DNA of 12,701 nucleotides from NCBI GenBank assembly GCA_002368735.1, contig DFEQ01000033.1, positions 1 to 12,701 of the forward strand, read 5' to 3'. The stretch is from Christensenella sp. UBA3798. GTDB lineage: Bacteria > Bacillota > Clostridia > Christensenellales > CAG-1252. How positions within the stretch are numbered: the stretch's first letter is position 1; the number at the start of each line of letters is the position of its first letter. The notes beneath the pieces are model-generated. The model ran no database searches. It was not told the DNA's origin and was given only the letters and a program-made list of their open reading frames with translations. This document shows positions 6,665 through 12,701 of this stretch, piece after piece. A program made the position numbers and the translations under genes.

Positions 6665-7195
6665 TCAGAAAGTGAGAGGAAGGCAAAAGACAAACGCGAA
6701 TTGAGCAATGTGGAAGGTGTCTGTTTTTAGAATTCGTTTTCCCGTGCTGTCTTCCTCTAAGACAAGTTGTTTTTCTGGAAGTGTAAAAATGATAACGCCG
6801 ATAATCCATAAAGCGATGCCCCACCACGGCCATTGCCAGCTCTCTCCGCCCAAGCGATATGCGATTCCGCATAATAGGGCTGCCGTAGAACAGAATATTG
6901 ACTCGATGCTGTTAAAGACGATATTCTCTGTTGGAACAATTGACATAATTATAGTAATAAACGCTAAGGATAGTCCAGCTATTACTAAAACAGCACCATT
7001 GGACATCGCTTCCGCATCTGCCTCTTCTTTTTTTGCTTGCTCATAATCTGTCGTCTTTTCATCATGCGACGAGATGGCAGCTTCTTCGGCGATTGCCACA
7101 TCGCGATCAAAGCTGATCAGGTTGAAGACTTCGACCATCGCAAAAGATACTAAAATGATTGCCATGATTATGGGCACAATAGCAAATCTTCTCAT
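6665..7195 (-). CDS. Hypothetical multi-pass membrane protein
   Basis: A 176-residue protein that I do not recognise. It shows a first hydrophobic segment (about 5-27) and a charged Glu/Lys/Asp-rich loop (about 29-63, with EKTTDYEQAKKEEADAEA). Three further hydrophobic segments follow (about 66-88, 92-112 and 123-140). A hydrophilic stretch then leads into a second abrupt hydrophobic end (161-176), so the C-terminus may be truncated or out of frame. Start ATG at 7195 is supported by AGGGGG 9 nt upstream (minus strand) and a good promoter at 7217-7246. It is the only gene in the segment between the two chorismate mutase 3' ends, is transcribed against its neighbours and is visibly more AT-rich than they are. 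This suggests acquisition from elsewhere. Confidence 0.7.
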   Translation of the reverse strand: MRRFAIVPIIMAIILVSFAMVEVFNLISFDRDVAIAEEAAISSHDEKTTDYEQAKKEEADAEAMSNGAVLVIAGLSLAFITIIMSIVPTENIVFNSIESIFCSTAALLCGIAYRLGGESWQWPWWGIALWIIGVIIFTLPEKQLVLEEDSTGKRILKTDTFHIAQFAFVFCLPLTF

Positions 7196-7216
7196 TATTT
7201 CGTTCCCCCTTTTTTG

Positions 7217-7246
7217 ATAATATATTAGCTAACACCTAAACGTCAA
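7217..7246 (-). promoter_or_regulatory. Promoter of the minus-strand membrane protein gene
   Basis: Read on the minus strand: TTGACG (7246-7241), an 18-nt spacer and TATTAT (7222-7217). An alternative TATATT sits one turn of two bases closer, with a 16-nt spacer. The start codon at 7195 follows with AGGGGG between. It is close to the sigma-A consensus. Confidence 0.7.
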
Positions 7247-7252
7247 CCATTT

Positions 7253-7267
7253 TTAGGCGTCGCCTAA
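7253..7267. promoter_or_regulatory. 15-bp palindrome, candidate operator
   Basis: TTAGGCG-T-CGCCTAA is a perfect palindrome immediately upstream of the minus-strand -35 box. A related half-site (TTTAGGTG on the minus strand, 7240-7233) lies in the promoter spacer. This arrangement would suit a dimeric regulator controlling the membrane protein gene. It could equally be a recombination-related site, because it lies near the edge of the inserted segment. Confidence 0.4.
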
Positions 7268-7279
7268 TGCAATGCAACT

Positions 7280-7564
7280 ATGAACAAGTTGCTAGAAGAA
7301 AAGATTTTCGGAAACATCAAAAACGAAATCGAACACTTCGGCAGGCCCAAAACGGAGATCGCGGAGCTCCTTCTCGCTCGCTTCGCCGTCGTGAAAGAGA
7401 TCGGCGAAGTCAAGAAGAGGGAGAATATCCCCGTCACCAATGCGGGGAGGGAAGCGGTCGTGATCGCACAGGTGCGCTCCTGCGCCCTTGACGACGCGGA
7501 GAAGGACGCCCTCGAAAGCGTCTTCCGCACCGTCATCGCCGAGGCAAAGAAGCTGGAAGCGTAG
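7280..7564 (+). pseudogene. Chorismate mutase 3' fragment with replaced N-terminus
   Basis: The frame starting at ATG 7280 would give 94 residues. Residues from about 26 onward match residues 17-85 of the upstream chorismate mutase with one substitution (Ala for Thr46). The first 25 residues are unrelated and AT-rich, and they replace the first-helix start including catalytic Arg8 and the LRKDID-RLD motif. No Shine-Dalgarno sequence precedes ATG 7280. I therefore call it the severed 3' end of the original gene, left behind when the segment to its left entered. The almost purely synonymous differences mean both copies evolved under protein-level selection, probably in different genomes before coming together. 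A translated, regulatory or partner subunit role is less likely but not excluded. Confidence 0.75.
7355..7564 (+). repeat. Direct repeat, right copy: 3' end of chorismate mutase gene
   Basis: Right member of the 210-bp direct repeat described at 6267-6476. Weak similarity may extend about 20 bp further left (from 7341). It is followed directly by a hairpin array, as is the stop codon of the metallo-beta-lactamase gene. This supports it being the original chromosomal 3' end. Confidence 0.88.
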
Positions 7565-7565
7565 G

Positions 7566-7705
7566 AGCGCCGCGCTTTGTATCGCCTTTGGCGAAATGAT
7601 GTACTCGCTGTCGCGAGCATGATGTATCGGCTTTGCCGACATGATGTACGCCCTATGGGCGCATGATGTATCACTTTCGGTGACATGATGTATCGGCTTT
7701 GCCGA
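7566..7705. repeat. ATGATGTA-linked hairpin array B
   Basis: Successive hairpins joined by CATGATGTA: 7582-7594 (TCGCC/GGCGA), 7604-7617 (CTCGC/GCGAG), 7627-7639 (TCGGC/GCCGA), 7649-7661 (CGCCC/GGGCG), 7671-7683 (TCAC/GTGA plus G-U) and 7693-7705 (TCGGC/GCCGA). Stems vary, with loops mostly TTT, TAT or TGTC. The left edge (stop codon TAG, then GAGCGC, then GCTTTG) resembles the left edge of array A at 1377-1390. The exact 34-bp block 7637-7670 is shared with 1414-1447. Confidence 0.85.
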
Positions 7706-7771
7706 GTGAAGTTGACTTCGTCAGTGAAGTTATTCGCTGAAAGCGAATAGTGAAGTTCGCCTTTGGCGCAA
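7706..7771 (-). repeat. AACTTCACT-family hairpin array in reverse orientation
   Basis: The linker appears as GTGAAGTT, the reverse complement of the array at 1534-1633. Hairpins are 7713-7723 (TGAC/GTCA, loop TTC), 7731-7749 (8-bp stem TATTCGCT/AGCGAATA, loop GAA) and 7758-7768 (CGCC/GGCG). Bases 7705-7738 are the exact reverse complement of 1563-1596, so the two loci carry a 34-bp inverted repeat about 6.1 kb apart. Confidence 0.8.
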
Positions 7772-7872
7772 GTTACGGCTCACGCCTCTAAGAAATACTT
7801 GCGCTCTGCGCGGTTGTCCATTTCTATAAAAGTAGCAAGAAAATATTTTTCTTACATCTTTTTTCATCCACA
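7772..7872. other. Spacer between hairpin arrays
   Basis: No gene is supported. It contains an AT-rich 7-bp hairpin (7837-7853, AAGAAAA/TTTTCTT, loop TAT), flanked by less structured sequence. A TATAAA at 7825-7830 lacks a properly spaced -35 box. Confidence 0.45.
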
Positions 7873-7990
7873 ACTTCTCGCAGAGCGAGAAACTTCACTG
7901 TGCGCGGGTGGCGCACAACTTCACTGCCAAGCCGCGTTGGCGTGCCTGCGGCGGGCAACTTCACTTCGGCATAGCCGAAACTTCACTGCG
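7873..7990 (+). repeat. AACTTCACT-linked hairpin array, forward orientation
   Basis: Further units in the same orientation as 1534-1633: 7876-7890 (TCTCGC/GCGAGA, loop AGA), 7899-7917 (TGTGCGC/GCGCACA), a compound GC-rich hairpin within 7926-7956, and 7965-7979 (TTCGGC/GCCGAA, loop ATA). Each is flanked by AACTTCACT. It ends about 50 nt before the uxaB promoter, in a gap of more than 500 bp between the chorismate mutase fragment and uxaB that is otherwise free of genes. Confidence 0.78.
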
Positions 7991-8042
7991 CAGCTTTCTG
8001 CTATTCATCCCGCGTTCCTAATCCCTATTTACGTCAAATCGC

Positions 8043-8072
8043 TTGTCTCTCGCGCGCTCGGAGTAGTATAAT
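8043..8072 (+). promoter_or_regulatory. Promoter of the uxaB-uxaA operon
   Basis: TTGTCT (8043-8048) and a perfect TATAAT (8067-8072) are 18 nt apart, about 37 nt upstream of the uxaB start. No operator or catabolite-control site could be identified with confidence. Confidence 0.65.
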
Positions 8073-8108
8073 CGTGGTAACTTTAAATATCATTAAAGGA
8101 GAAAAGTT

Positions 8109-9449
8109 ATGGCTACCGTTTTACAGTTCGGCGAAGGCAATTTCATCCGCAGTTTTATCGATTATCTGATCCAGCTCAGACAGGATAAGTACGGCGACGG
8201 CGAAAGCGTCGTGATCGTCACCCCCATCGACAACCCCTATTGGGAGAATTTCAGAAAGGCGGATTGCAAGTATCACACCTGCGTTTGCGGCAAGGTGGAC
8301 GGCAAAGCCGTCAAGGAATACACCTACGTCACGGTGGTCAAGGACTGCGTCAACCCCTATCGCGAGTACGATCGCTACGAGGCTGCCTGCTTGGACCCCG
8401 AACTCAAGGTCATCATCAGCAACACCACCGAGGCGGGCATCGCCTATAATCCCGCGGATAAGTTCGAGGACCTCGGCACCTTCCCCGCGAAGATCACCAA
8501 GATCCTCTACGCTCGCTATAAGAAGTACGGCGAGGCGGGACGGGTGGAGCTCCTCCCCTTGGAGCTCATCGAGAAGAACGGCGAGACCCTCAAAAAGTAC
8601 GTCCTGCAATACGCGGAGCTCTGGGGGCTCGAAGCGGACTTCGTCGAGTTCGTAAAGAAGATAAAGGTCTATAACAGCCTTGTGGATAAGATCGTCCCCG
8701 GGTTCCCCCGCGGACACGAAAAGGAGCACTTCGAGGCGATGGGCTGCGAGGATTACCTCATGACCGTCGGCGAAGCCTTCCTCTCCCTCGTCATCGAGGG
8801 GGACGACAGCCTCAAAGAGAAGCTTCCCTTCCTCAAGGATCCTCGCGTCAAGTTTACAAACGACGTCAAGCCCTATCGTGAGAGAAAGGTCAAGATCTTG
8901 AACGGTCTGCACACCGCCCTCGCCCCCATCTCCATGCTGTGCGGCGTATCCATCGTGCGCGACGCGGTCAACGACAAGGACCTCTCCGCCTATGCCGAAG
9001 CCCTCGCCAACGACGAGATCATCCCCACCATCAAGATGGATAAGGAGCTTTTGATGCAGTTCAAGAGGGACGTTTTGGAGCGCTTCTCCAATCCCTACAT
9101 CGACCACCTCTTCTCCTCCATTATTCTGAATAGCGTTTCCAAGTGGAAGACGAGGCTCCTGCCTTCCTTCCTCGCCTGCGACAAGGCGGGGCGGAAGCAT
9201 ATGCTTTTCGCCTTCGCGGCGCTCTTCTGCCTGTATGACAGCAAGGACTTCACGATCAACGACGGCGATGACGTCAAGGCGTTCTTTGCCAAGGATCTCC
9301 CCACCGACGAGAAGTTCGAGGCGTACGTGCGCAACGAGAGCTTCTGGGGCATGGACCTCGAGAAGACCGAGGGCGTCTACACCGCCGCTCTGGACTATGT
9401 CCACGCCATCAAGGCGGGCAAGGTGCGCGAGACCTTGAGGACTTTATGA
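8109..9449 (+). CDS. uxaB: Tagaturonate reductase (altronate oxidoreductase)
   Basis: Reduces D-tagaturonate to D-altronate with NADH in galacturonate catabolism; cytosolic. This 446-residue member of the mannitol dehydrogenase-like polyol/uronate family begins with QFGEGNFIRSFID (6-18). It shows ISNTTEAGI (103-111), PLELIEKNG near 150-158, NSLVDKIVPGFPR near 190-202, and the catalytic-domain motif KVKILNGLHT near 260-270. These are the hallmarks of UxaB rather than of the fructuronate reductase UxuB. The length is slightly below the E. coli enzyme (about 480). Start ATG 8109 follows AAGGAG (8096-8101) at 7 nt. It overlaps uxaA by 4 bp (ATGA at 9446), so the two genes are co-transcribed and probably coupled. 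uxaC, transporters and the keto-deoxygluconate genes are not in the window. Confidence 0.93.
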   Translation: MATVLQFGEGNFIRSFIDYLIQLRQDKYGDGESVVIVTPIDNPYWENFRKADCKYHTCVCGKVDGKAVKEYTYVTVVKDCVNPYREYDRYEAACLDPELKVIISNTTEAGIAYNPADKFEDLGTFPAKITKILYARYKKYGEAGRVELLPLELIEKNGETLKKYVLQYAELWGLEADFVEFVKKIKVYNSLVDKIVPGFPRGHEKEHFEAMGCEDYLMTVGEAFLSLVIEGDDSLKEKLPFLKDPRVKFTNDVKPYRERKVKILNGLHTALAPISMLCGVSIVRDAVNDKDLSAYAEALANDEIIPTIKMDKELLMQFKRDVLERFSNPYIDHLFSSIILNSVSKWKTRLLPSFLACDKAGRKHMLFAFAALFCLYDSKDFTINDGDDVKAFFAKDLPTDEKFEAYVRNESFWGMDLEKTEGVYTAALDYVHAIKAGKVRETLRTL

Positions 9450-10879
9450 GCGAACTCATCATTCTGAACGAAAAGGATAACGTCGGCGTTCTGCGCGCCC
9501 CGCAGGGGGATGTGCCCGCAGGGCACAAGATAGCGCTTGCCGATATCCATAAGGGGGAGGCTGTCGTCAAATACGGCTACCCCATCGGCGTCGCTACGGC
9601 GGATATCAAGAAGGGCGACTTCGTGCACACGCATAACCTCTCGAGCGCGCTGACCGCCGAGGCGCTCAGCTACGTCTATGACAAAAAGCTTGCGCCGCTT
9701 CCCGCGAGGCCGCAGCGCGACAAGGTGTGGGCGTACAAGCGCGCTGTGGGCGCAGGCGCCAGGAACGAGCTTTTCATCGTGCCGACCGTCGGTTGCATCG
9801 CCGCCAGTGCGGAGAACGTGGCGCGCCGCTTTAAGGAGATCCACAAAAACGACATGAAGGTGGACGACGTGGTCGTCCTGACCCATCGCGTAGGTTGCTC
9901 CGAGCTGGGAGACGACCTCATCCGCACGAGGAATATCCTCGTGAACCTTTCTGAAAACGCCAACGTCGGCGGCGTCCTCTTCCTCGGGCTCGGCTGCGAG
10001 GAAAACAGGATGGAAGACGTCAAGAAGATCGTCCCCGAGGGAGAGCGCGTGCGCTTCCTCGTCGCGCAGGAAGTGGAGGACGACGAGGCGGAAGCCCTGC
10101 GCCTCCTTGAGGAACTCTACGCCGTGGCTTCCCGCGACGAGAGGTCGCTCGTTCCGCTGTCCGAAGTGACGGTGGGCGTCAAGTGCGGCGGCAGCGACGG
10201 CTTTTCGGGCATTACGGCAAACTATCTGATCGGACGGGTGGCAGACCTCCTCGAGGCGTGCGGCGCGACGGTGGTCCTTGCGGAGACCCCCGAGGTCTTC
10301 GGCGCGGAGCAGACCCTGATGGCGCGCGCGAAGGACGAAAGCGTCTTTCAAGCCATCGCCGATCTCGTCAATAAATGGAAAGATTTTTACGGCTCGCACG
10401 GCGTAAACGTGTATGAGAACCCCTCGCCGGGCAATAAGGCGGGCGGCATCACCACCCTCGAAGAGAAGTCCCTCGGCTGCGTGCAAAAGTCGGGTAAGGG
10501 CGAAGTTAAAGCCGTCCTCTCCGAGCTGGAGCGCGTGAGCGAGAAGGGGCTCAACGTCATCGAGAGCCCGGGCAACGACATCATCGCCTGCACCACGCTT
10601 GCGGCGACGGGGGCGAGCGCCATCATGTTCTCCACGGGGCGCGGCACGCCGCTCGGCGGTGTGGTCCCCACCTTGAAGATCGCGTCCAATTCCCCCCTCG
10701 CTGTGAAAAAGAAGGGTTGGATAGACTTCGACGCGGGCAAGATGCTGACCTCCGACGTGGACGAAGCTGTGAACGAGCTGTATAACCTGCTTTTGGACAC
10801 CTTTGAGGGCAAGAAGGCGGGCAACGAAGTGCGCGGCGACAAACAGATCGCGATAATGAAAACGGGCGTTACGCTGTAA
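9446..10879 (+). CDS. uxaA: Altronate dehydratase
   Basis: Dehydrates D-altronate to 2-keto-3-deoxy-D-gluconate, the next step after UxaB, and requires a metal (Fe2+/Mn2+ in characterised enzymes). This 477-residue protein has an N-terminal SAF-type domain ending in GYPIGVATADIKKGDFVHTHN (44-64). The UxaA/GarD catalytic region follows, with FIVPTVGCIAAS (110-121), LTHRVGCSELGDD (145-157), LGLGCEEN (180-187), KCGGSDGFSGITAN (246-259), NPSPGNKAGGITTLEEKSLGC in the 330s-350s, and STGRGTPLGG near 400. Complete length argues against a split GarD-like form. It starts in the uxaB stop codon (ATGA). A compact hairpin with a T-run follows the stop at 10878, probably ending this two-gene operon before radC. 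Confidence 0.93.
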   Translation: MSELIILNEKDNVGVLRAPQGDVPAGHKIALADIHKGEAVVKYGYPIGVATADIKKGDFVHTHNLSSALTAEALSYVYDKKLAPLPARPQRDKVWAYKRAVGAGARNELFIVPTVGCIAASAENVARRFKEIHKNDMKVDDVVVLTHRVGCSELGDDLIRTRNILVNLSENANVGGVLFLGLGCEENRMEDVKKIVPEGERVRFLVAQEVEDDEAEALRLLEELYAVASRDERSLVPLSEVTVGVKCGGSDGFSGITANYLIGRVADLLEACGATVVLAETPEVFGAEQTLMARAKDESVFQAIADLVNKWKDFYGSHGVNVYENPSPGNKAGGITTLEEKSLGCVQKSGKGEVKAVLSELERVSEKGLNVIESPGNDIIACTTLAATGASAIMFSTGRGTPLGGVVPTLKIASNSPLAVKKKGWIDFDAGKMLTSDVDEAVNELYNLLLDTFEGKKAGNEVRGDKQIAIMKTGVTL

Positions 10880-10896
10880 AGCGTATCGCTTTTTTT
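10878..10896 (+). terminator. Short intrinsic terminator after uxaA
   Basis: AAAGCG-TAT-CGCTTT forms a 6-bp hairpin that overlaps the uxaA stop codon region and runs into seven T residues (10890-10896). The stem is short, so read-through into radC, whose start lies 13 nt beyond, is possible. Confidence 0.5.
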
Positions 10897-10908
10897 ACGG
10901 GAGAGGGT

Positions 10909-11667
10909 ATGGCAATACACGACGGACACAGGGAGCGCTTGAGAAATCGCATCAAAAAGAGCGGTTTTGAGAGCTTAGAGGACCACGAGAAGCTGGAATA
11001 TCTTCTCTATCCTTTCGTCCCCCGCCGCGATACCAACCCCATCGCGCACGAACTCATCAGGACGTTCGGCTCCTTCAAGAAGGTCTTGGAAGCCGAAACT
11101 TCGGCGCTTTCCGAGGTCTACGGCATGACCGAGAACGCCGCCCTCTTTCTCCACACGCTCCCCGACGTATTCTCCGCCTATCTCCTCTCCGAAAAGGAGA
11201 CTCGCCTCTTGGGGCCCAAGGAGTGCGCCGAGTATTTTATCGCCAAGATAGGCAGGAGAAAGGAGGAGCACTTCCTCGTGGTCTATCTCGACAAAGGCGG
11301 GCGCATCAAAAAGGCGGAAGAGGTAAAAGGAATAAGCGGCTCGGTCTCTGTGGATAGGGATAAGATAGTGCAAAACGCCGTCAAGTGCGGCGCCGTGTTC
11401 GTGGTCATGGGGCACAACCATCCAAACGGCGTGCTCGAGCCGTCGGACGCTGATATCGAGGCGACCAACCGCATCGTGCAGGCGCTCGGCGTGGTGAATA
11501 TCAAGCTGGGAGACCACCTCATCGTATCGGGGTGCGAATATTACAGTATGCAGGCAAACGGGGATATCGTGGACCCCGTAGACCTCAGCGGCTCGGTCTA
11601 TCAGTTCGCCGAGGGCTTAGTGCGCCGCGAAAACGACGTCAACCGTCTGCGCCGCATAAAGAAGTAA
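10909..11667 (+). CDS. radC: RadC family JAB/MPN-domain protein
   Basis: A 252-residue protein. The N-terminal helical domain (about 1-95) opens with HDGHRERLRNRI and contains ELIRTFGSFKKVLEA near 48-62, typical of the UPF0758/RadC family. The C-terminal JAB metalloprotease-like domain carries GHNHPNGVLEPSDADIEAT (168-186). His169, His171, Ser179 and Asp182 fit the JAMM motif H-x-H-x7-S-x2-D. Asn173 replaces the more common Ser of HNHPSG. The role in the cell is unsettled: the old link to DNA repair is doubtful, and many relatives travel with mobile elements. This copy stands alone between a sugar-acid operon and a gene-poor stretch. Start ATG 10909 follows GAGAGGG (10901-10907) very closely. 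The metal-site residues appear intact. Confidence 0.9.
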   Translation: MAIHDGHRERLRNRIKKSGFESLEDHEKLEYLLYPFVPRRDTNPIAHELIRTFGSFKKVLEAETSALSEVYGMTENAALFLHTLPDVFSAYLLSEKETRLLGPKECAEYFIAKIGRRKEEHFLVVYLDKGGRIKKAEEVKGISGSVSVDRDKIVQNAVKCGAVFVVMGHNHPNGVLEPSDADIEATNRIVQALGVVNIKLGDHLIVSGCEYYSMQANGDIVDPVDLSGSVYQFAEGLVRRENDVNRLRRIKK

Positions 11668-12031
11668 AGCGCGCGGGGCGCAGAGGCGTTCGCTTTTACG
11701 CGCGTTGTGGAAAACAAAAAAACGCAGACGGGTGCGCTTTTCACGGATTTAAAAAGTACTCACTACACATTTCCCCCTTTATAGCCTCTGACCCGCGGAG
11801 CTGATCTCCCCGTATCATTTTGCTACGCAGTTATTGTCACGATGCACGATACTTAATTCTTCATTTTCTCGCGAAGCGAAATCCTTTCAAAAAGCGTTTA
11901 GGGGTTTGGGGGAATCGCAACCCCCACTTTCTTTTGGGTACTTTTCTTCAAAAGAAAAGTGCCAACACGCGAAGGGCTTTCTTATAGAAAAGCTCCCCAA
12001 GAGCAGTCAGGTAGTCATTGGGCGCATCAAT
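11668..12031. other. Gene-poor intergenic stretch after radC
   Basis: No credible gene. Bases 11717-11741 can form an imperfect hairpin (AAAACGCA against TGCGCTTTT, one bulge) followed by T residues, a possible weak radC terminator. The central part holds the long-hairpin repeat annotated separately at 11901-11963. A degenerate CTTT/AAAG inverted repeat lies near 11976-11995. Short open frames here lack ribosome binding sites and coding character. Confidence 0.5.
11901..11963. repeat. Long-hairpin intergenic repeat (GGGGG/CCCCC plus ACTTTTCTT/AAGAAAAGT)
   Basis: Two adjacent inverted repeats. A G5/C5 pair encloses AATCGCAA. A strong stem of 9 perfect pairs (11940-11948 with 11952-11960, loop CAA) extends to 12 pairs including one G-U (11937-11963). 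From memory, sequences of this shape (a G-run/C-run, then CTTTCTTTTGG and an ACTTTTCTT hairpin) recur between genes in many bacteria. I therefore call it a dispersed repeat, which may also act as a terminator. Confidence 0.6.
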
Positions 12032-12060
12032 TTGACACTTTTGCGCATTTGACGTATAAT
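12032..12060 (+). promoter_or_regulatory. Consensus sigma-A promoter, TTGACA-17-TATAAT
   Basis: Both hexamers match the consensus exactly (12032-12037 and 12055-12060), with the optimal 17-nt spacer. Transcription should begin near 12067 and run into the CvpA-like gene at 12120. A partial direct repeat GCGCA...TTTGAC overlaps the -35 box (12023-12036) and the spacer (12044-12053) and may be an operator. Confidence 0.85.
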
Positions 12061-12075
12061 AAAAAAAGTGGCGCC

Positions 12076-12092
12076 CCGCGGAGGGTCCGCGG
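12076..12092 (+). promoter_or_regulatory. 5' UTR hairpin before the CvpA-like gene
   Basis: CCGCGGA-GGG-TCCGCGG is a perfect 7-bp GC-rich hairpin in the short predicted leader between promoter and ribosome binding site. It may stabilise the transcript. It leaves the Shine-Dalgarno AAGGAGG (12109-12115) free. Confidence 0.6.
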
Positions 12093-12119
12093 AATGCGTT
12101 TATTTGCCAAGGAGGAATT

Positions 12120-12671
12120 ATGGTACTCGCCGATTATATATTCATCGCAGGACTATTGCTCTTTATCATCCTCGGGCTGGCGCTCGGCTTCGGCAAGCAG
12201 CTCTCTATCTTGACCAAAGGCATCTTCGGCATCATCATCTCGGTCGTTATCTGCTATTTTGTTTTCGGGCTCGTTTACAACATCCCCTTCGTGCAGTCCC
12301 TGCTGGCGCAGTTCAAGGAGTCCCTTGCCGCCACCGATAAGCCCATCGTCAAGTTTCTCTTGACCATCCGCATCGACATCATCGTTTACGCGGTCGCCTT
12401 GTTTATCGTGGTCACTATCGTAAGGATCATCGTCGTCCTCATCATCAAGAACGTGATGGAGATAGACACCCCCGTGATGAAGGTCATCAACAAGGTGCTG
12501 GGGCTTATCCTCGGCATTGCGGTCTTTATCGTCCTCGGGCTCATCGTGATGCAGATCATGTATCTCTCGGGCGACGGCACCGTGCCCGAAAAGATGACGG
12601 GGAGCTTCTTTAGATTGGACGTGATATACGTCAACAATCCTCTTACTAATATCGCCGCCCTCTGGTCCTGA
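12120..12671 (+). CDS. CvpA-like membrane protein
   Basis: A 183-residue integral membrane protein with four predicted hydrophobic segments (about 4-24, 33-55, 86-110 and 121-147) and a short C-terminal tail. The opening DYIFIAGLLLFIILGLALGF and the later segment with NKVLGLILGIAVFIVLG follow the CvpA/colicin V production pattern: an Asp near the start, then a Gly-rich first helix, and an N-x-x-LG-x-x-x-G motif in the last helix. In other bacteria CvpA has been linked to colicin V export, purine-operon context and envelope stress. None of these roles can be assigned here. Start ATG 12120 follows a near-ideal AAGGAGG (12109-12115) and a consensus promoter, so strong expression is expected. The gene is complete; the remaining 30 nt of the window contain nothing recognisable. 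Confidence 0.75.
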   Translation: MVLADYIFIAGLLLFIILGLALGFGKQLSILTKGIFGIIISVVICYFVFGLVYNIPFVQSLLAQFKESLAATDKPIVKFLLTIRIDIIVYAVALFIVVTIVRIIVVLIIKNVMEIDTPVMKVINKVLGLILGIAVFIVLGLIVMQIMYLSGDGTVPEKMTGSFFRLDVIYVNNPLTNIAALWS

Positions 12672-12701
12672 GTGCGAGGGCGTATAGCGGCGCATATACT
12701 T

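Noticed and set aside
6477..7354. Complete integrative element or insertion sequence
   Set aside because: No transposase, integrase or terminal inverted repeats are visible. Only the flanking chorismate mutase duplication supports mobility, so it is reported as an insertion of unknown mechanism.
7763..8071. Forward frame of 102 codons between the arrays and uxaB
   Set aside because: It consists largely of hairpin-repeat sequence, has no ribosome binding site and ends inside the uxaB promoter.
8121..10486. Two long minus-strand frames opposite uxaB and uxaA
   Set aside because: Both are shadows of well-supported genes; their translations are biased and unlike any family.
11532..12340. Several forward frames of 70-90 codons after and within radC and across the CvpA-like promoter
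   Set aside because: They lack ribosome binding sites and domains, and they overlap well-supported genes, repeats or the consensus promoter.

Overview
The window reads as chromosomal DNA of a Gram-positive, GC-rich anaerobe of the Clostridia (Bacillota). Strong AGGAG-type ribosome binding sites, sigma-A-like promoters, ATGA stop/start overlaps, a Thermotoga/Bacillota-type DAHP synthase with an N-terminal regulatory domain, a membrane-anchored ComEC-like hydrolase and a uxaB-uxaA pair all fit. The numerous short hairpin repeats between genes resemble those in genomes of uncultured gut Clostridia. A finer placement (for example near Christensenellales) is only a guess.

Layout. (1) 1-1379: hairpin repeats, then a membrane-anchored metallo-beta-lactamase-fold protein. 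(2) 1359-1633: two dense hairpin-repeat arrays. (3) 1671-6476: a promoter, a 73-residue membrane protein, an 18-codon Phe/Tyr-rich leader peptide and an attenuator-like terminator/antiterminator pair. These precede a tightly overlapping aromatic operon, aroF-tyrA-aroA-aroC-chorismate mutase. (4) 6477-7564: an AT-richer segment with one minus-strand membrane protein gene, ending in a near-identical second copy of the last 210 bp of the chorismate mutase gene. (5) 7566-7990: more hairpin arrays of the same two families, one of them in both orientations. (6) 8043-10896: promoter, uxaB-uxaA and a small terminator. (7) 10909-11667: radC. (8) 11668-12119: a gene-poor stretch with a long-hairpin repeat and a consensus promoter. 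(9) 12120-12671: a CvpA-like membrane protein.

How the genes fit together. The aro operon encodes the first shikimate-pathway step (DAHP synthase), the last two steps to chorismate (EPSP synthase, chorismate synthase), chorismate mutase and prephenate dehydrogenase. It therefore covers entry to the pathway and the route from chorismate to the tyrosine precursor. aroB, aroD, aroE, aroK and pheA are not in the window. The Phe/Tyr-rich leader and the mutually exclusive hairpins predict ribosome-mediated attenuation by aromatic aminoacyl-tRNA supply. uxaB-uxaA converts tagaturonate to altronate and then to 2-keto-3-deoxygluconate, in galacturonate (pectin) breakdown.

The most noteworthy items are the attenuator (1956-2074), the partial chorismate mutase duplication around an inserted segment (6267-7564), and the hairpin families with constant linkers and varying but self-complementary stems. 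All alignments, pairings and counts were made by eye.
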